From contig NZ_LMUO01000006.1 of NCBI RefSeq assembly GCF_009765905.1, positions 360,676 to 424,675 of the forward strand: 64,000 nt of DNA, read 5' to 3'. The notes beneath the pieces were generated by a model. That model did no database searches. It was not told where the DNA came from and worked only from the letters and a program-made list of their open reading frames with translations. Made by a program: the position numbers and the translations under genes. This document shows positions 26,792 to 34,490 of the stretch, piece after piece. This DNA comes from Mucilaginibacter sp. L196 (GTDB taxonomy: Bacteria > Bacteroidota > Bacteroidia > Sphingobacteriales > Sphingobacteriaceae). Every line of letters begins with the position of its first letter. Position 1 is the first letter of the stretch.

Positions 26792-27797
26792 AGAATTTCA
26801 GTTTAAAAACAAATACGGAGCCTAAAATAGCGGGAATAATTAAATTTATCAGCCAAATTGATGAAACTGCCGCTACAACAGCCAACGATTGGGTAGTAAT
26901 ATGCGCGAAAAGTACGCTTGCGGTAGCGCTGCGTACGCCAACATCCAGCAGATCCAACGATGGCAGAGCCGATTGCACAAAGAATAATATCAGCACCATC
27001 AGCATCATTTTAACCACAGGCATTTCGGGTATCAGCAGGTGTATTACCAGGTAATATTGAAACGAGAATACAGCGAACCTCGCCATACAAAATCCCATTA
27101 TTTTGAATAACTCCGGCTTGGTATAACGGCCCATGATGTCGAAAAAGCGGTGATATTTTTTCACATAAGGGATGTAATCCAGTAGCTTTACTATCCATTG
27201 GATATGAAAAAACAATACCAGGAAAAACACCATAAATATTATGGCTGAAACAAATATCCAGATGTAGATATAGATGTTTAAATGTGAGTATGTATATAAA
27301 TACCACATCAGCGCGCATGCGCCAAGTACATTGGTTATAACGCTTTGTCCGAATGCGCCTACGGCCATGGCAAATACGCCGTGTATACGTTTACGATTGG
27401 GCAAAAACAATACGCGCCCCGCATATTCGCCCAGGCGGTTGGGGGTAAATATGGCCCAAGTCAAACCGCAAAAAACGGCTTCGATAGATTGCCAAATTGA
27501 AATTTTTTGAACCCTGTTGATCAGGTATTTCCACTTGATGGATTCAAGTATCCAGTTTACTAACATCAGCAGCACAATTGCCGACATGGTGATAGTAACT
27601 TGCTGCTGACTGATATGATTAACCAGTTGTTGAAATCGTTTTAAGCTATCGCCTTTTTCAATAAACTGATGATAGATGTAAACCAGAGCCAAAACAAGTA
27701 TCCCGACTTTAATCAGGAGAGAAAATAATTTTTTAGCGGCTTTGGTTAACAAGGGGTACGAGTTTTTTTGCAATGTTACAAAAAGTTGATGGTTCAT
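26775..27797 (-). CDS. lysylphosphatidylglycerol synthase TM-region (flippase-like) membrane protein
   Basis: A 340-residue polytopic protein with about seven or eight helices, assigned to the UPF0104/LPG_synthase_TM group. The motif WAIFTPNRLGEYAGRVLFL and the later QSALPSLDLLDVGVRSATASV are the family's conserved loops. The group includes the lipid-flipping half of MprF and uncharacterised proteins paired with glycosyltransferases. It lies immediately upstream of, and overlaps, the GT2 gene, so transport or presentation of a lipid-linked sugar is a reasonable inference. No synthase domain is fused. Confidence 0.8.
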   Translation of the reverse strand: MNHQLFVTLQKNSYPLLTKAAKKLFSLLIKVGILVLALVYIYHQFIEKGDSLKRFQQLVNHISQQQVTITMSAIVLLMLVNWILESIKWKYLINRVQKISIWQSIEAVFCGLTWAIFTPNRLGEYAGRVLFLPNRKRIHGVFAMAVGAFGQSVITNVLGACALMWYLYTYSHLNIYIYIWIFVSAIIFMVFFLVLFFHIQWIVKLLDYIPYVKKYHRFFDIMGRYTKPELFKIMGFCMARFAVFSFQYYLVIHLLIPEMPVVKMMLMVLILFFVQSALPSLDLLDVGVRSATASVLFAHITTQSLAVVAAVSSIWLINLIIPAILGSVFVFKLKFFDRNV

Positions 27798-27848
27798 AGT
27801 TCATGACTGGAAACTACTTCCACTATGAACTATGAACCATCAACTAAA

Positions 27849-28694
27849 TTATTTAAGTCGCACCTTATAAAAAGCAATGGTATTTTCATACGCATCGGCT
27901 GCGGCGGTGCTATTGGCAGTTGGGCTGCTTGGATTGGCAAAACCATGACCGGCATCGTACTGGTGCAGATATAATTTTTTACCGGCTGCTTTCATATCGG
28001 CAGCAAATTTGGCTACTACTTTCGGATTGATCCACGCATCCTGATTACCAAAATTACCCAATACATCGGTATGCAGTGTTTTAAGTTTGTTTACATCCTG
28101 CTCGGGCATGCCATAAAACATTACACAAGCCACGGCCTGGTTACCAGCTAATAAGGTGGCTTGTAAGCTCCATCCACCACCAAAGCACCAACCTAAAGTG
28201 GCAATATGTGCTTTAGGCCCAACGTAAGCGATAACACCTTTTATAATCGCAATAGCACGATCATCCCTTACTGCCTGCATTAATTTGGCGGCTTCAGTGC
28301 GATCTGCGGTAACTTTGCCATCGTATAGATCAAGGTCGATGATGTTTACGTTGCCCAAATCGTTGTATATATCTTCAGATTCCTTCTTCACAAAATCATT
28401 CAAACCAAAAAACTCATGAACTACTAAAATATAATTATTGGTAGGTGTTTTTGCTTTAAACTCATACGCATCGGCCGTTTTGCCATCGGGAGTACTATAA
28501 GTTATAGCTTTGCCTATACTGCTTTGAAAATGTATTGTTTTTGGAGTCGGGTGCGACATCACAAACCTTTTATCATTTGCCAGCATAGCAAATTGTTTTG
28601 TGGCCGATGGTTTACTGCAGCATGCCATATTACTTTGGCCAAATGCTATGGCACTACTACAAATAATAAACGCGAAGAGGATGAGTTTTTTCAT
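27849..28694 (-). CDS. exported dienelactone hydrolase family protein
   Basis: A 281-residue alpha/beta hydrolase with a signal peptide (MKKLILFAFIICSSAIAFGQ). The nucleophile is a Cys in GWCFGGGWSL, as in dienelactone hydrolases. VHEFFGLNDFVKKESED carries the family's conserved Glu, and the His is in DAGHGFANPSS. The classic enzyme opens dienelactone in chloroaromatic degradation, but most exported Bacteroidota members have unknown esterase-like substrates. It is monocistronic and divergent from modABC. Confidence 0.85.
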   Translation of the reverse strand: MKKLILFAFIICSSAIAFGQSNMACCSKPSATKQFAMLANDKRFVMSHPTPKTIHFQSSIGKAITYSTPDGKTADAYEFKAKTPTNNYILVVHEFFGLNDFVKKESEDIYNDLGNVNIIDLDLYDGKVTADRTEAAKLMQAVRDDRAIAIIKGVIAYVGPKAHIATLGWCFGGGWSLQATLLAGNQAVACVMFYGMPEQDVNKLKTLHTDVLGNFGNQDAWINPKVVAKFAADMKAAGKKLYLHQYDAGHGFANPSSPTANSTAAADAYENTIAFYKVRLK

Positions 28695-28837
28695 GGGTTT
28701 TGTTGATTAGCTTATTTACAATGTTAGAACAATTTTGTTTTGATGATGGTTATTAATCTATGTTAACACAAAGCTAAATACTTTCCTAAATACAACGCTT
28801 AGTATTTATATTAGCATTAATTTACAATACCTATAAA

Positions 28838-29608
28838 ATGAATATTTTAACGAAATTAAAATTACATATACGGCTTGCTTTGGTAGTTAGTTGCCTGTTA
28901 ATTACGGTCTCATCATTTGCGCAAACTTTAAAGGTTGCCGCGGCTGCTAACCTGCAATCAGTAATAAAAGTATTAGGGGCTGATTTTACCAAAAGAACAG
29001 GTGTTATTGTTGAGCCCATTGTAGGTTCATCGGGCAACTTAACCACCCAGATAAGTAACGGCGCCCCCTTTGATGTTTTTTTATCTGCCGATATGGATTT
29101 CCCGCAGAAATTATACACTAGTGGATTTGCCTCTAAAAAGCCTGTTGTTTACGCAAAAGGGAGTTTAATTATTTGCAGTAATAAGGATATTGAGTTTGAT
29201 AACTGGGAACGCATGCTACTTACCCCGGCCATTAAAAAGGTAGCTATTGCCAACCCGACAATCGCGCCATACGGCAAAGCCGCCACTGAAACATTAAAGT
29301 TAAAAGGTATTTTGAGCGAGATACAAAGCAAAATCGTTATAGGTGAAAGTATATCGCAGGTGAACACTTATATCACCACAGGTTCGGTTGATGTTGGTTT
29401 TACTACCCAGGCTTTGGTAAAGGATATTGAAGGCAAGCAAAAAATTTATTGGAGAGCAATCGACCCAAAAACCTACTCGCCTATTGAACAGGGAATTGTG
29501 GTATTAAAACATGGCGAGGCCAACCCTAACGCCGAGAAATTTTATCAGTTTATTTTGAGTGCTGATGCCAAACGCACATTTAAGGAATATGGCTATATTG
29601 TAGAGTAA
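28838..29608 (+). CDS. modA: molybdate ABC transporter substrate-binding protein
   Basis: A 256-residue periplasmic protein with a signal peptide cut near SSFAQ. The body follows the ModA pattern: LKVAAAANLQSVIKVLGADF at the N-terminus, GSSGNLTTQISNGAPFDVFLSADMDFP in the oxyanion-binding region, and ANPTIAPYGKAATETL. It captures molybdate (or tungstate) for the ModBC transporter. It is first in a rightward operon; the modB ATG starts directly after its stop codon. Confidence 0.93.
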   Translation: MNILTKLKLHIRLALVVSCLLITVSSFAQTLKVAAAANLQSVIKVLGADFTKRTGVIVEPIVGSSGNLTTQISNGAPFDVFLSADMDFPQKLYTSGFASKKPVVYAKGSLIICSNKDIEFDNWERMLLTPAIKKVAIANPTIAPYGKAATETLKLKGILSEIQSKIVIGESISQVNTYITTGSVDVGFTTQALVKDIEGKQKIYWRAIDPKTYSPIEQGIVVLKHGEANPNAEKFYQFILSADAKRTFKEYGYIVE

Positions 29609-30280
29609 ATGGATTTAACCCCAATTTGGCTCACACTAAAGCTGGCATGCATTACTACGCTAATTTTGCTTGCTATTTGCCTGCCGCTGGCGTGGTGGTT
29701 ATCCAAAGGACGCTCGTTCTTCAAGATCATTATCGAGGCTATTATAACCATGCCTTTGGTTTTGCCGCCATCGGTATTGGGGTTTTATTTGTTGCTGGCG
29801 TTTAGTCCGCAGCATGGGGTGGGCAAATGGTTGCATGACACATTTGACCTGCAGTTTGTATTCTCTTTCCAGGGATTGGTGCTGGCATCTGTTATTTACA
29901 GCATGCCGTTTATGATGGGGCCTATAAAATCAGCATTACAGCAACTACCGGCATCATTATCACAAGCATCCTACACCCTGGGTAAAAGCGAACGCGAAAC
30001 TTTTCTCCGGGTACTGCTGCCTAATATAAAACCATCATTATTCACGGCGATGGTGCTCACATTCGCGCACACATTAGGCGAATTTGGTGTGGTGCTGATG
30101 ATCGGTGGAAACATCCCAAATGTTACACGGGTAGCATCCATTGCGGTTTATGATTCGGTAGAGAATATGGATTATTCGGCGGCCAATACGTACTCGCTTA
30201 TCTTATTTTGCATTACTTTTATTTTAGTGATCGGTGTATTCATCTTCAACAAAACACAAGCTAAAAGTCCGCTGGAATGA
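29609..30280 (+). CDS. modB: molybdate ABC transporter permease
   Basis: A 223-residue inner-membrane permease with five or six helices. The EAA-type coupling loop is LSQASYTLGKSERETFLRVLLPNIKPSLFTAMVL, followed by FAHTLGEFGVVLMIGGNIPNVTRVAS, which is highly typical of ModB. It abuts modA and overlaps modC by four bases (ATGA), a translational-coupling arrangement. Length is usual for the family. Confidence 0.93.
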   Translation: MDLTPIWLTLKLACITTLILLAICLPLAWWLSKGRSFFKIIIEAIITMPLVLPPSVLGFYLLLAFSPQHGVGKWLHDTFDLQFVFSFQGLVLASVIYSMPFMMGPIKSALQQLPASLSQASYTLGKSERETFLRVLLPNIKPSLFTAMVLTFAHTLGEFGVVLMIGGNIPNVTRVASIAVYDSVENMDYSAANTYSLILFCITFILVIGVFIFNKTQAKSPLE

Positions 30281-30903
30281 TCATCATCAACATTGAAAAA
30301 AAACTGAAGGCCTACAGCGGGCAGCAATGGTTAAAGGTAAACCGGGAGTTTGCTAATGGCAGTATCATCAAAATTCACGGACCATCCGGCGCGGGAAAAA
30401 CAACGCTTTTGAAAATCATTGCTGGACTGGTAACTCCCGAAAAAGGTATTATTAAAGTTGATGGCATTACCTGGTTGGACGCATCCACCAAAACAACGCT
30501 ATCGCCGCAAAAAAGAATGGTTGGTTTTGTATTTCAAAACTATGCGCTGTTCCCAAACATGACGGTGCGCGAGCATTTGGAATATGCCACAAAGGATGTA
30601 GAATGGATCGATCGCTTGTTAAAGATTGGTAAATTAGAAACGCTAACCACGCATAAACCAGAACACCTATCCGGCGGGCAACAGCAGCGTTTAGCCATCC
30701 TGCGTGCGTTGGCTATCAAACCTAAATTATTGTTGATGGATGAACCTTTCTCAGCACTCGATCATGAGATGAAAATGGTTCTGATTAGCGAGCTAAAGGT
30801 TTTATTTACGGAATTAGGATTGACTGTTTTGATTGTAACTCATAATCCTCAGGAGTTGGAGGGGTTGTGCGATGGGGAGTTGGACATAGATACGGAGCGA
30901 TAA
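30277..30903 (+). CDS. modC: molybdate ABC transporter ATP-binding protein (short form)
   Basis: A 208-residue ATPase. Walker A GPSGAGKTT is at residues 35-43, the Q-loop in FVFQNYALFP, the signature LSGGQQQRLAILRAL mid-protein, Walker B LLLMDEPFSALD, and the switch His in VTHNPQE. It lacks the C-terminal molybdate-binding MOP domain found in the about 350-residue E. coli ModC, so ATP hydrolysis is probably not feedback-regulated by that domain here. It overlaps modB by four bases. Confidence 0.9.
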   Translation: MIIINIEKKLKAYSGQQWLKVNREFANGSIIKIHGPSGAGKTTLLKIIAGLVTPEKGIIKVDGITWLDASTKTTLSPQKRMVGFVFQNYALFPNMTVREHLEYATKDVEWIDRLLKIGKLETLTTHKPEHLSGGQQQRLAILRALAIKPKLLLMDEPFSALDHEMKMVLISELKVLFTELGLTVLIVTHNPQELEGLCDGELDIDTER

Positions 30904-30913
30904 CTTTTCTAAT

Positions 30914-30997
30914 TGTCATTGCGAGGAACGAAGCAATCGCACATAAGCAGAACCGCTCTGTATTGTTTGCGATTGCTTCGCTGCGCTCAGAATGACA
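30914..30997. repeat. palindromic interspersed repeat, hybrid of families A and B
   Basis: The left arm is family A (TGTCATTGCGAGGAACGAAG). The right arm reads GATTGCTTCGCTGCGCTCAG then AATGACA, so its outer part is of the GCTCAGAATGACA type seen at 33561. Lies between convergent modC and the peroxiredoxin-like gene. Confidence 0.75.
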
Positions 30998-31013
30998 ATT
31001 TGGGTTTCGGAAT

Positions 31014-31595
31014 TTAATTCAACGCTTCCAACAAATCACTAACCGGTGGGCGTTTAGTATAATCTTTATCAACGTGAGCGTAAATAATTTTGCCCGAGCG
31101 ATCAATTATATAAGTTGCCGGTACTGGCAAAACGTGATCTGTATTACCATTATTCTTTTCCAGATCGACCCCATAATTTTTTAGTTTGGCCAGCATGGCG
31201 CCATCAACCACATAATTAACCTGGTAAGCTTTCATAATGGTATAGTTCTTGTCTTGAATGATAGAGAACGAGGCGTGCGTTTTATCAATTGTTTTGTTGA
31301 TATTCTCACCTGTTTCAGGAGTAACACCAATAACATAAGCACCTTTTGCCGTTAATAGCTGCAATGAATCTTGCAAATGGCTAATCTGTTTGTTACAATA
31401 CGGGCACCATTGTCCGCGATAAAAAAACAGCACCACGGCTTTATGCTTTTTTAATAATGCTTTAAGATTAAGGGCTTTCCCCGTGTTATCAACCGCTGTA
31501 AATGCAGGGGCAGTTTCACCTTTTTTTAAACCTGTTTGGGCTACTGCGTTTAAACAGAGAAATGTAGTAACAGCAATTAGTAATATTTTTTTCAT
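31014..31595 (-). CDS. exported peroxiredoxin-like thiol-disulfide protein
   Basis: A 193-residue AhpC/TSA-type thioredoxin-fold protein with a signal peptide (MKKILLIAVTTFLCLNAVAQ). The active site is FFYRGQWCPYCNKQISHLQ, with a CPYC pair rather than a single peroxidatic Cys. VIGVTPETGENI and ATYIIDRSGKIIYAHVD follow. It probably reduces peroxides or disulfides in the periplasm. A promoter matching those of the neighbouring ECF sigma gene and KMS gene lies at 31614-31639, so it appears to belong to that regulon. Confidence 0.82.
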   Translation of the reverse strand: MKKILLIAVTTFLCLNAVAQTGLKKGETAPAFTAVDNTGKALNLKALLKKHKAVVLFFYRGQWCPYCNKQISHLQDSLQLLTAKGAYVIGVTPETGENINKTIDKTHASFSIIQDKNYTIMKAYQVNYVVDGAMLAKLKNYGVDLEKNNGNTDHVLPVPATYIIDRSGKIIYAHVDKDYTKRPPVSDLLEALN

Positions 31596-31613
31596 AAAGA
31601 TTTTTATTACTTA

Positions 31614-31639
31614 GTCGGATATAACTTTGTACCCTTACA
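31614..31639 (-). promoter_or_regulatory. ECF-type promoter of the peroxiredoxin-like gene
   Basis: On the minus strand TGTAAGG, exactly 14 bases, then CCGAC. The CCGAC ends 19 bases before the ATG at 31595. The spacing and both boxes are identical to those at 32508-32533 and 33429-33454. Confidence 0.75.
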
Positions 31640-31647
31640 GATTAAGT

Positions 31648-32157
31648 TTACTCCGCGATACTCACCACAATTTTATCCAGATTATGCAAGTACCTTCTTC
31701 CGGTTTTATAATCGAGCATGGACACCATTTGGATACTGCTGGTTAGCTGATCGGCTTTTATACCATTCTTCTCCATCACAATATATACGTTATCCCCTAT
31801 TTCGGTATTGAACAACTCATTCCACGAATAAACAACTTTATAGCCATCGGCTCCCACGCAGGTAAAATACATGCTACTGAATAAATGCGGCGTAAGCAAC
31901 CATTGCGAATGGTTCAGAATATCTTTCAGTAAAACTCCTTTTAGTTGATCATCCTGGTGTTTAAAAGCCCCGGTATGATCAGTAACTTTAATATTCCCAA
32001 TGGTTTTTAGCGGATAGCTGTTCAAAGAATCCATTGTAATAATAGATCCTACTTTAACCTTGCCGACTATAGCAAACTCATGGGTCTGGGTATTGGTTTG
32101 TTGTGCAAACGTTGCAGTAGAGCTGCATAACAAGAATAAAACAAGTAATTTTTTCAT
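31648..32157 (-). CDS. exported molybdopterin-oxidoreductase-fold protein (truncated sulfite-oxidase-like)
   Basis: A 169-residue protein from the Met at 32157, where a clear signal peptide begins (MKKLLVLFLLCSSTATFAQ). GVLLKDILNHSQWLL and FTCVGADGYKVVYSWNELFN resemble the C-terminal half of the sulfite-oxidase type molybdopterin-binding domain, where VGADGY is characteristic. It is much shorter than an enzyme of that family, and I do not see the catalytic Cys loop, so it is more likely a binding or accessory protein. Its position beside modABC and within the ECF cluster fits a link to molybdenum cofactor or redox stress. This is tentative. Confidence 0.55.
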   Translation of the reverse strand: MKKLLVLFLLCSSTATFAQQTNTQTHEFAIVGKVKVGSIITMDSLNSYPLKTIGNIKVTDHTGAFKHQDDQLKGVLLKDILNHSQWLLTPHLFSSMYFTCVGADGYKVVYSWNELFNTEIGDNVYIVMEKNGIKADQLTSSIQMVSMLDYKTGRRYLHNLDKIVVSIAE

Positions 32158-32212
32158 ACGTGATGTGGATTGCAATCAGGGAGATGATCACAAATATAAA
32201 ATAAAGAGGGGG

Positions 32213-32240
32213 AATTAATCCACCCTCTTCATCTTTAAAC
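32213..32240 (-). terminator. probable terminator after the KMS-repeat gene
   Basis: On the minus strand AGAGGG, a 12-base loop and CCCTCT are followed by TTATTTTAT. It lies about 10 bp past the stop at 32249. Read-through may still feed the molybdopterin-fold gene, which has no ECF-type promoter of its own. Confidence 0.6.
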
Positions 32241-32248
32241 AACAACCC

Positions 32249-32476
32249 TTACATTTTCGACATTTTTGAGCTATCCTTACTCATTTTGCTCATCTTGTCC
32301 ATTTTTTTAGCTTTCATTTTCGAAGGCTTGCTCATTTTGCTCATCTTACTCATTTTGCCAGTATCGCTAGCAGCAACTGTATGTACTGCCGATGCGTTAG
32401 CATTGATAGTTAAACAAAGTGATAAAATTGCCATAGCGGCTACTGATAATAATGATTTTTTTACGTTGATTTTCAT
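32249..32476 (-). CDS. secreted Lys-Met-Ser repeat protein
   Basis: A 75-residue protein starting at 32476 (MKINVKKSLLSVAAMAIL), with a signal peptide cut near NANA. The mature part is almost only Lys, Met and Ser in units KMSKMSKPSKMKAKKMDKMS, ending KMSKM. The longer reading from 32518 is excluded because it would begin upstream of the -10 box. It resembles the low-complexity secreted proteins annotated as pentapeptide MXKDX repeat proteins. Met-rich sequences can bind copper(I), so a metal- or oxidant-scavenging role is possible but not shown. It is driven by its own ECF-type promoter. Confidence 0.7.
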   Translation of the reverse strand: MKINVKKSLLSVAAMAILSLCLTINANASAVHTVAASDTGKMSKMSKMSKPSKMKAKKMDKMSKMSKDSSKMSKM

Positions 32477-32507
32477 GTGTGTTTTTATTTTGATATTCAC
32501 ACATTTA

Positions 32508-32533
32508 GTCGGCCTCAACTTACGAACCTTACA
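32508..32533 (-). promoter_or_regulatory. ECF-type promoter of the KMS-repeat gene
   Basis: On the minus strand TGTAAGG-N14-CCGAC, the same boxes and spacing as at the sigma gene and the peroxiredoxin gene. The -10 box lies 32 bases upstream of the ATG at 32476. Confidence 0.75.
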
Positions 32534-32539
32534 GTTTAT

Positions 32540-32815
32540 TTAATTTTTATTTAGTTCGATCTCGATACGCTCCTGCAATTCCTTTTTAAAGCTATCGTCT
32601 AATTTAACTTCACCCGGCATCGAGCTTTTAAAAAGCTGGCGAACCATATCATTTATAATACGGCTTTGTTTGCCATATATACGGCAAACCGAGCAGCCCA
32701 TCAGGTGTATGCGCAGTTCTATATGCTCGCGAAAAGTAATACGACTCAACATTTTCTTTTCGATTAGAAATGTGGCCTTCTTACAATTGTACTGTATCTT
32801 TTTTAACTGGCTCAT
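32540..32815 (-). CDS. zinc-finger anti-sigma factor
   Basis: A 91-residue cytoplasmic protein with the ZAS-type motif HLMGCSVCRIYGKQS (His-x3-Cys-x2-Cys), preceded by Cys11 in IQYNCKKATFLIEKK. This is the layout of small zf-HC2 anti-sigma factors that hold an ECF sigma factor until a signal releases it. It has no membrane helix, so it is soluble, and redox change at the Cys/Zn site is a plausible trigger. It follows the sigma gene by 10 bp, as expected for a cognate pair. Confidence 0.85.
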   Translation of the reverse strand: MSQLKKIQYNCKKATFLIEKKMLSRITFREHIELRIHLMGCSVCRIYGKQSRIINDMVRQLFKSSMPGEVKLDDSFKKELQERIEIELNKN

Positions 32816-32825
32816 AGCTTAAAAT

Positions 32826-33395
32826 TTATTCCCAATTCCGTTGAAGGCACGCCCGCAGATTAAGCTTGGTACGATGAATAATTACCCAAAAATTTGATGG
32901 GGTAACCTTTAATTCCGAACATATCAGTGTGGTATCAGCATCATCTATATGTTTCATGGTGAAAACCGCCATCCATAACGCCGGTAGCTTTTGTAAACAC
33001 ATTTGCAGTATGCTATTAAACTCCTTATTGCCCAGGTGATCCACATCTTCTATTCCGAAAATCTGTGGTGCATGTGCTGATCGCCAATGGCCATCAGCTT
33101 GATCAAAAAAATCTTCCTGTTCATGCTCTGCTACCTCAGTTTCTTTCCTTAACCCTGAAGACTTTTTGCGATAAACGTCGATTATCTTATTTTTCAGGAT
33201 GGCGGTTAACCAGGTACGCTCGGAACTTTTGCCTTCAAATCGGTCTACTTTTTCTAAGGCCGCTAAAAAGGTTTCCTGCACCAGATCTTTAGCCTGTTCT
33301 TCGTCAGCAATTCGTTTTATGGTATAGGCATACAAGTAATCGGCATGCGATTTTACCCAGGTATGCGGATCTAATTGATTGCTTTCGGCGCTCAT
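32826..33395 (-). CDS. ECF RNA polymerase sigma factor
   Basis: A 189-residue sigma-70 family protein. Region 2 covers about residues 10-80: YLYAYTIKRIADEEQAKDLVQETFLAAL and FEGKSSERTWLTAILKNKIIDVYRK. Region 4 covers about 125-185: LQKLPALWMAVFTMKHIDD and the helix-turn-helix SELKVTPSNFWVIIHRTKLNLR. The linker is acidic and long for an ECF factor. It is first in an operon with its anti-sigma factor. The promoter at 33429-33454 matches two other promoters downstream, so it probably activates its own transcription. Confidence 0.93.
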   Translation of the reverse strand: MSAESNQLDPHTWVKSHADYLYAYTIKRIADEEQAKDLVQETFLAALEKVDRFEGKSSERTWLTAILKNKIIDVYRKKSSGLRKETEVAEHEQEDFFDQADGHWRSAHAPQIFGIEDVDHLGNKEFNSILQMCLQKLPALWMAVFTMKHIDDADTTLICSELKVTPSNFWVIIHRTKLNLRACLQRNWE

Positions 33396-33428
33396 TTAAT
33401 TTTAATCATAATGTTTTGATACTGCTTG

Positions 33429-33454
33429 GTCGGCAAACGGATCAAAACCTTACA
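33429..33454 (-). promoter_or_regulatory. ECF-type promoter of the sigma-anti-sigma operon
   Basis: On the minus strand TGTAAGG, 14 bases, CCGAC. The -10 box ends 34 bases before the ATG at 33395. Its identity with the promoters at 31614 and 32508 supports autoregulation. Confidence 0.75.
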
Positions 33455-33492
33455 AAGATTAAGTAAAAAAAACGGGAATATTTTGTTTATAC

Positions 33493-33567
33493 TGTCATTC
33501 TGAGCACAGCGAAGAATCTGTAAAGTAGTTTACACCGTACAGATTCTTCGCTCCGCTCAGAATGACA
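33493..33567. repeat. palindromic interspersed repeat (TGTCATTCTGAGCACAGCGA type)
   Basis: Arms TGTCATTCTGAGCACAGCGA and CGCTCAGAATGACA pair around AGAATCTGTAAAGTAG/TACAGATTCT. Related in design to families A and B. It sits between the sigma operon's promoter and the hydrolase gene's 3' end. Confidence 0.8.
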
Positions 33568-33592
33568 AGGATGTTTGAGAATTAAAAATCTA

Positions 33593-34387
33593 TTATTTAC
33601 TATGCGAAAACAACCAAGGCAATAATTGTGGCTCGGCAAAAGCATCGTCCCAGCTATCGTGGTCATCGTTAGGATATAGGGTAAACTTAGGCTGGCCACC
33701 GGCGGCTTTAATAGCCTCAACCATAACAATGGAGTGATCAGCCGAAACTGTTTTATCCTTTTCACCATGGAATATCCACAACGGTACTTTTTTAGCATAT
33801 TTTTTCGCGTTCAGGGTATTATCTCCGCCGCAAATGGCGAAGGCCGCCGCAAATACATTAGGCTCGCGACCGATGATCTCGAATGTACCCATACCGCCCA
33901 TAGAGAGGCCACCAACGTATACTTGGTGTTTATTTACAAAAGGTTTTTCTAAAAACTCATCAACCATTCCCATCAGTGCTGCCATGGCTTTGGTTGGTTT
34001 GGCATCAGTTGGGAAAATGAATTTATTGCCATTAGTATCTGCCTTAAAAATCACATCCGACCAAAAACCATTAGCCGGGCATTGCGGAAACACCACAATT
34101 GCCGGGAACTGCTCACGAACATCAGCCTTTAAAAACAAATCGCTGCCATGTGCCAACTGGGCCTGGTTATCGTTACCGCGCTCACCCGAACCATGCAGAA
34201 CAATAATCAGCGGGTATTTTTTTGCCGGATCAAATCCTTCTGGAAATAAGATACGATAAGGTAAAGTATCGCCTTTAGCGGTATATATGCCACGCTCATA
34301 ATTTGGTTTGCTTAACTGTGCTTTAGAGAAAAATGGCAAAGCAAAAAGCATAATAACAAGAAGTGTGGCGCTGATATTTTTGTGCAT
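33593..34387 (-). CDS. exported alpha/beta hydrolase (prolyl-oligopeptidase/phospholipase-carboxylesterase type)
   Basis: A 264-residue hydrolase read from the Met at 34387 (MHKNISATLLVIMLFALPFF, signal peptide cut near SKAQ). The oxyanion region is LIIVLHGSGERG, the nucleophile Ser is in VGGLSMGGMGTFE, the acid in WIFHGEKDKTV, and the His in NDDHDSWDDAF. Such exported Bacteroidota hydrolases often act on esterified polysaccharides, but the substrate here is unknown. It is monocistronic. Confidence 0.82.
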   Translation of the reverse strand: MHKNISATLLVIMLFALPFFSKAQLSKPNYERGIYTAKGDTLPYRILFPEGFDPAKKYPLIIVLHGSGERGNDNQAQLAHGSDLFLKADVREQFPAIVVFPQCPANGFWSDVIFKADTNGNKFIFPTDAKPTKAMAALMGMVDEFLEKPFVNKHQVYVGGLSMGGMGTFEIIGREPNVFAAAFAICGGDNTLNAKKYAKKVPLWIFHGEKDKTVSADHSIVMVEAIKAAGGQPKFTLYPNDDHDSWDDAFAEPQLLPWLFSHSK

Positions 34388-34490
34388 ACAAATAAGTTTA
34401 ATTAAGGCAATGATCTTTATAGAGCCGAATACTTTAACGCCGGCGAGCAAAAGATGTTTTTTTAATTACCGTAAATATAAAATTATATGC

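Noticed and set aside
28773..28815. Possible ModE-type operator upstream of modA (GCTAAATAC ... GTATTTATATTAGC)
   Set aside because: The inverted repeat is imperfect, with a 5-base slip, and does not match the ModE consensus I know; no ModE gene is in the window.
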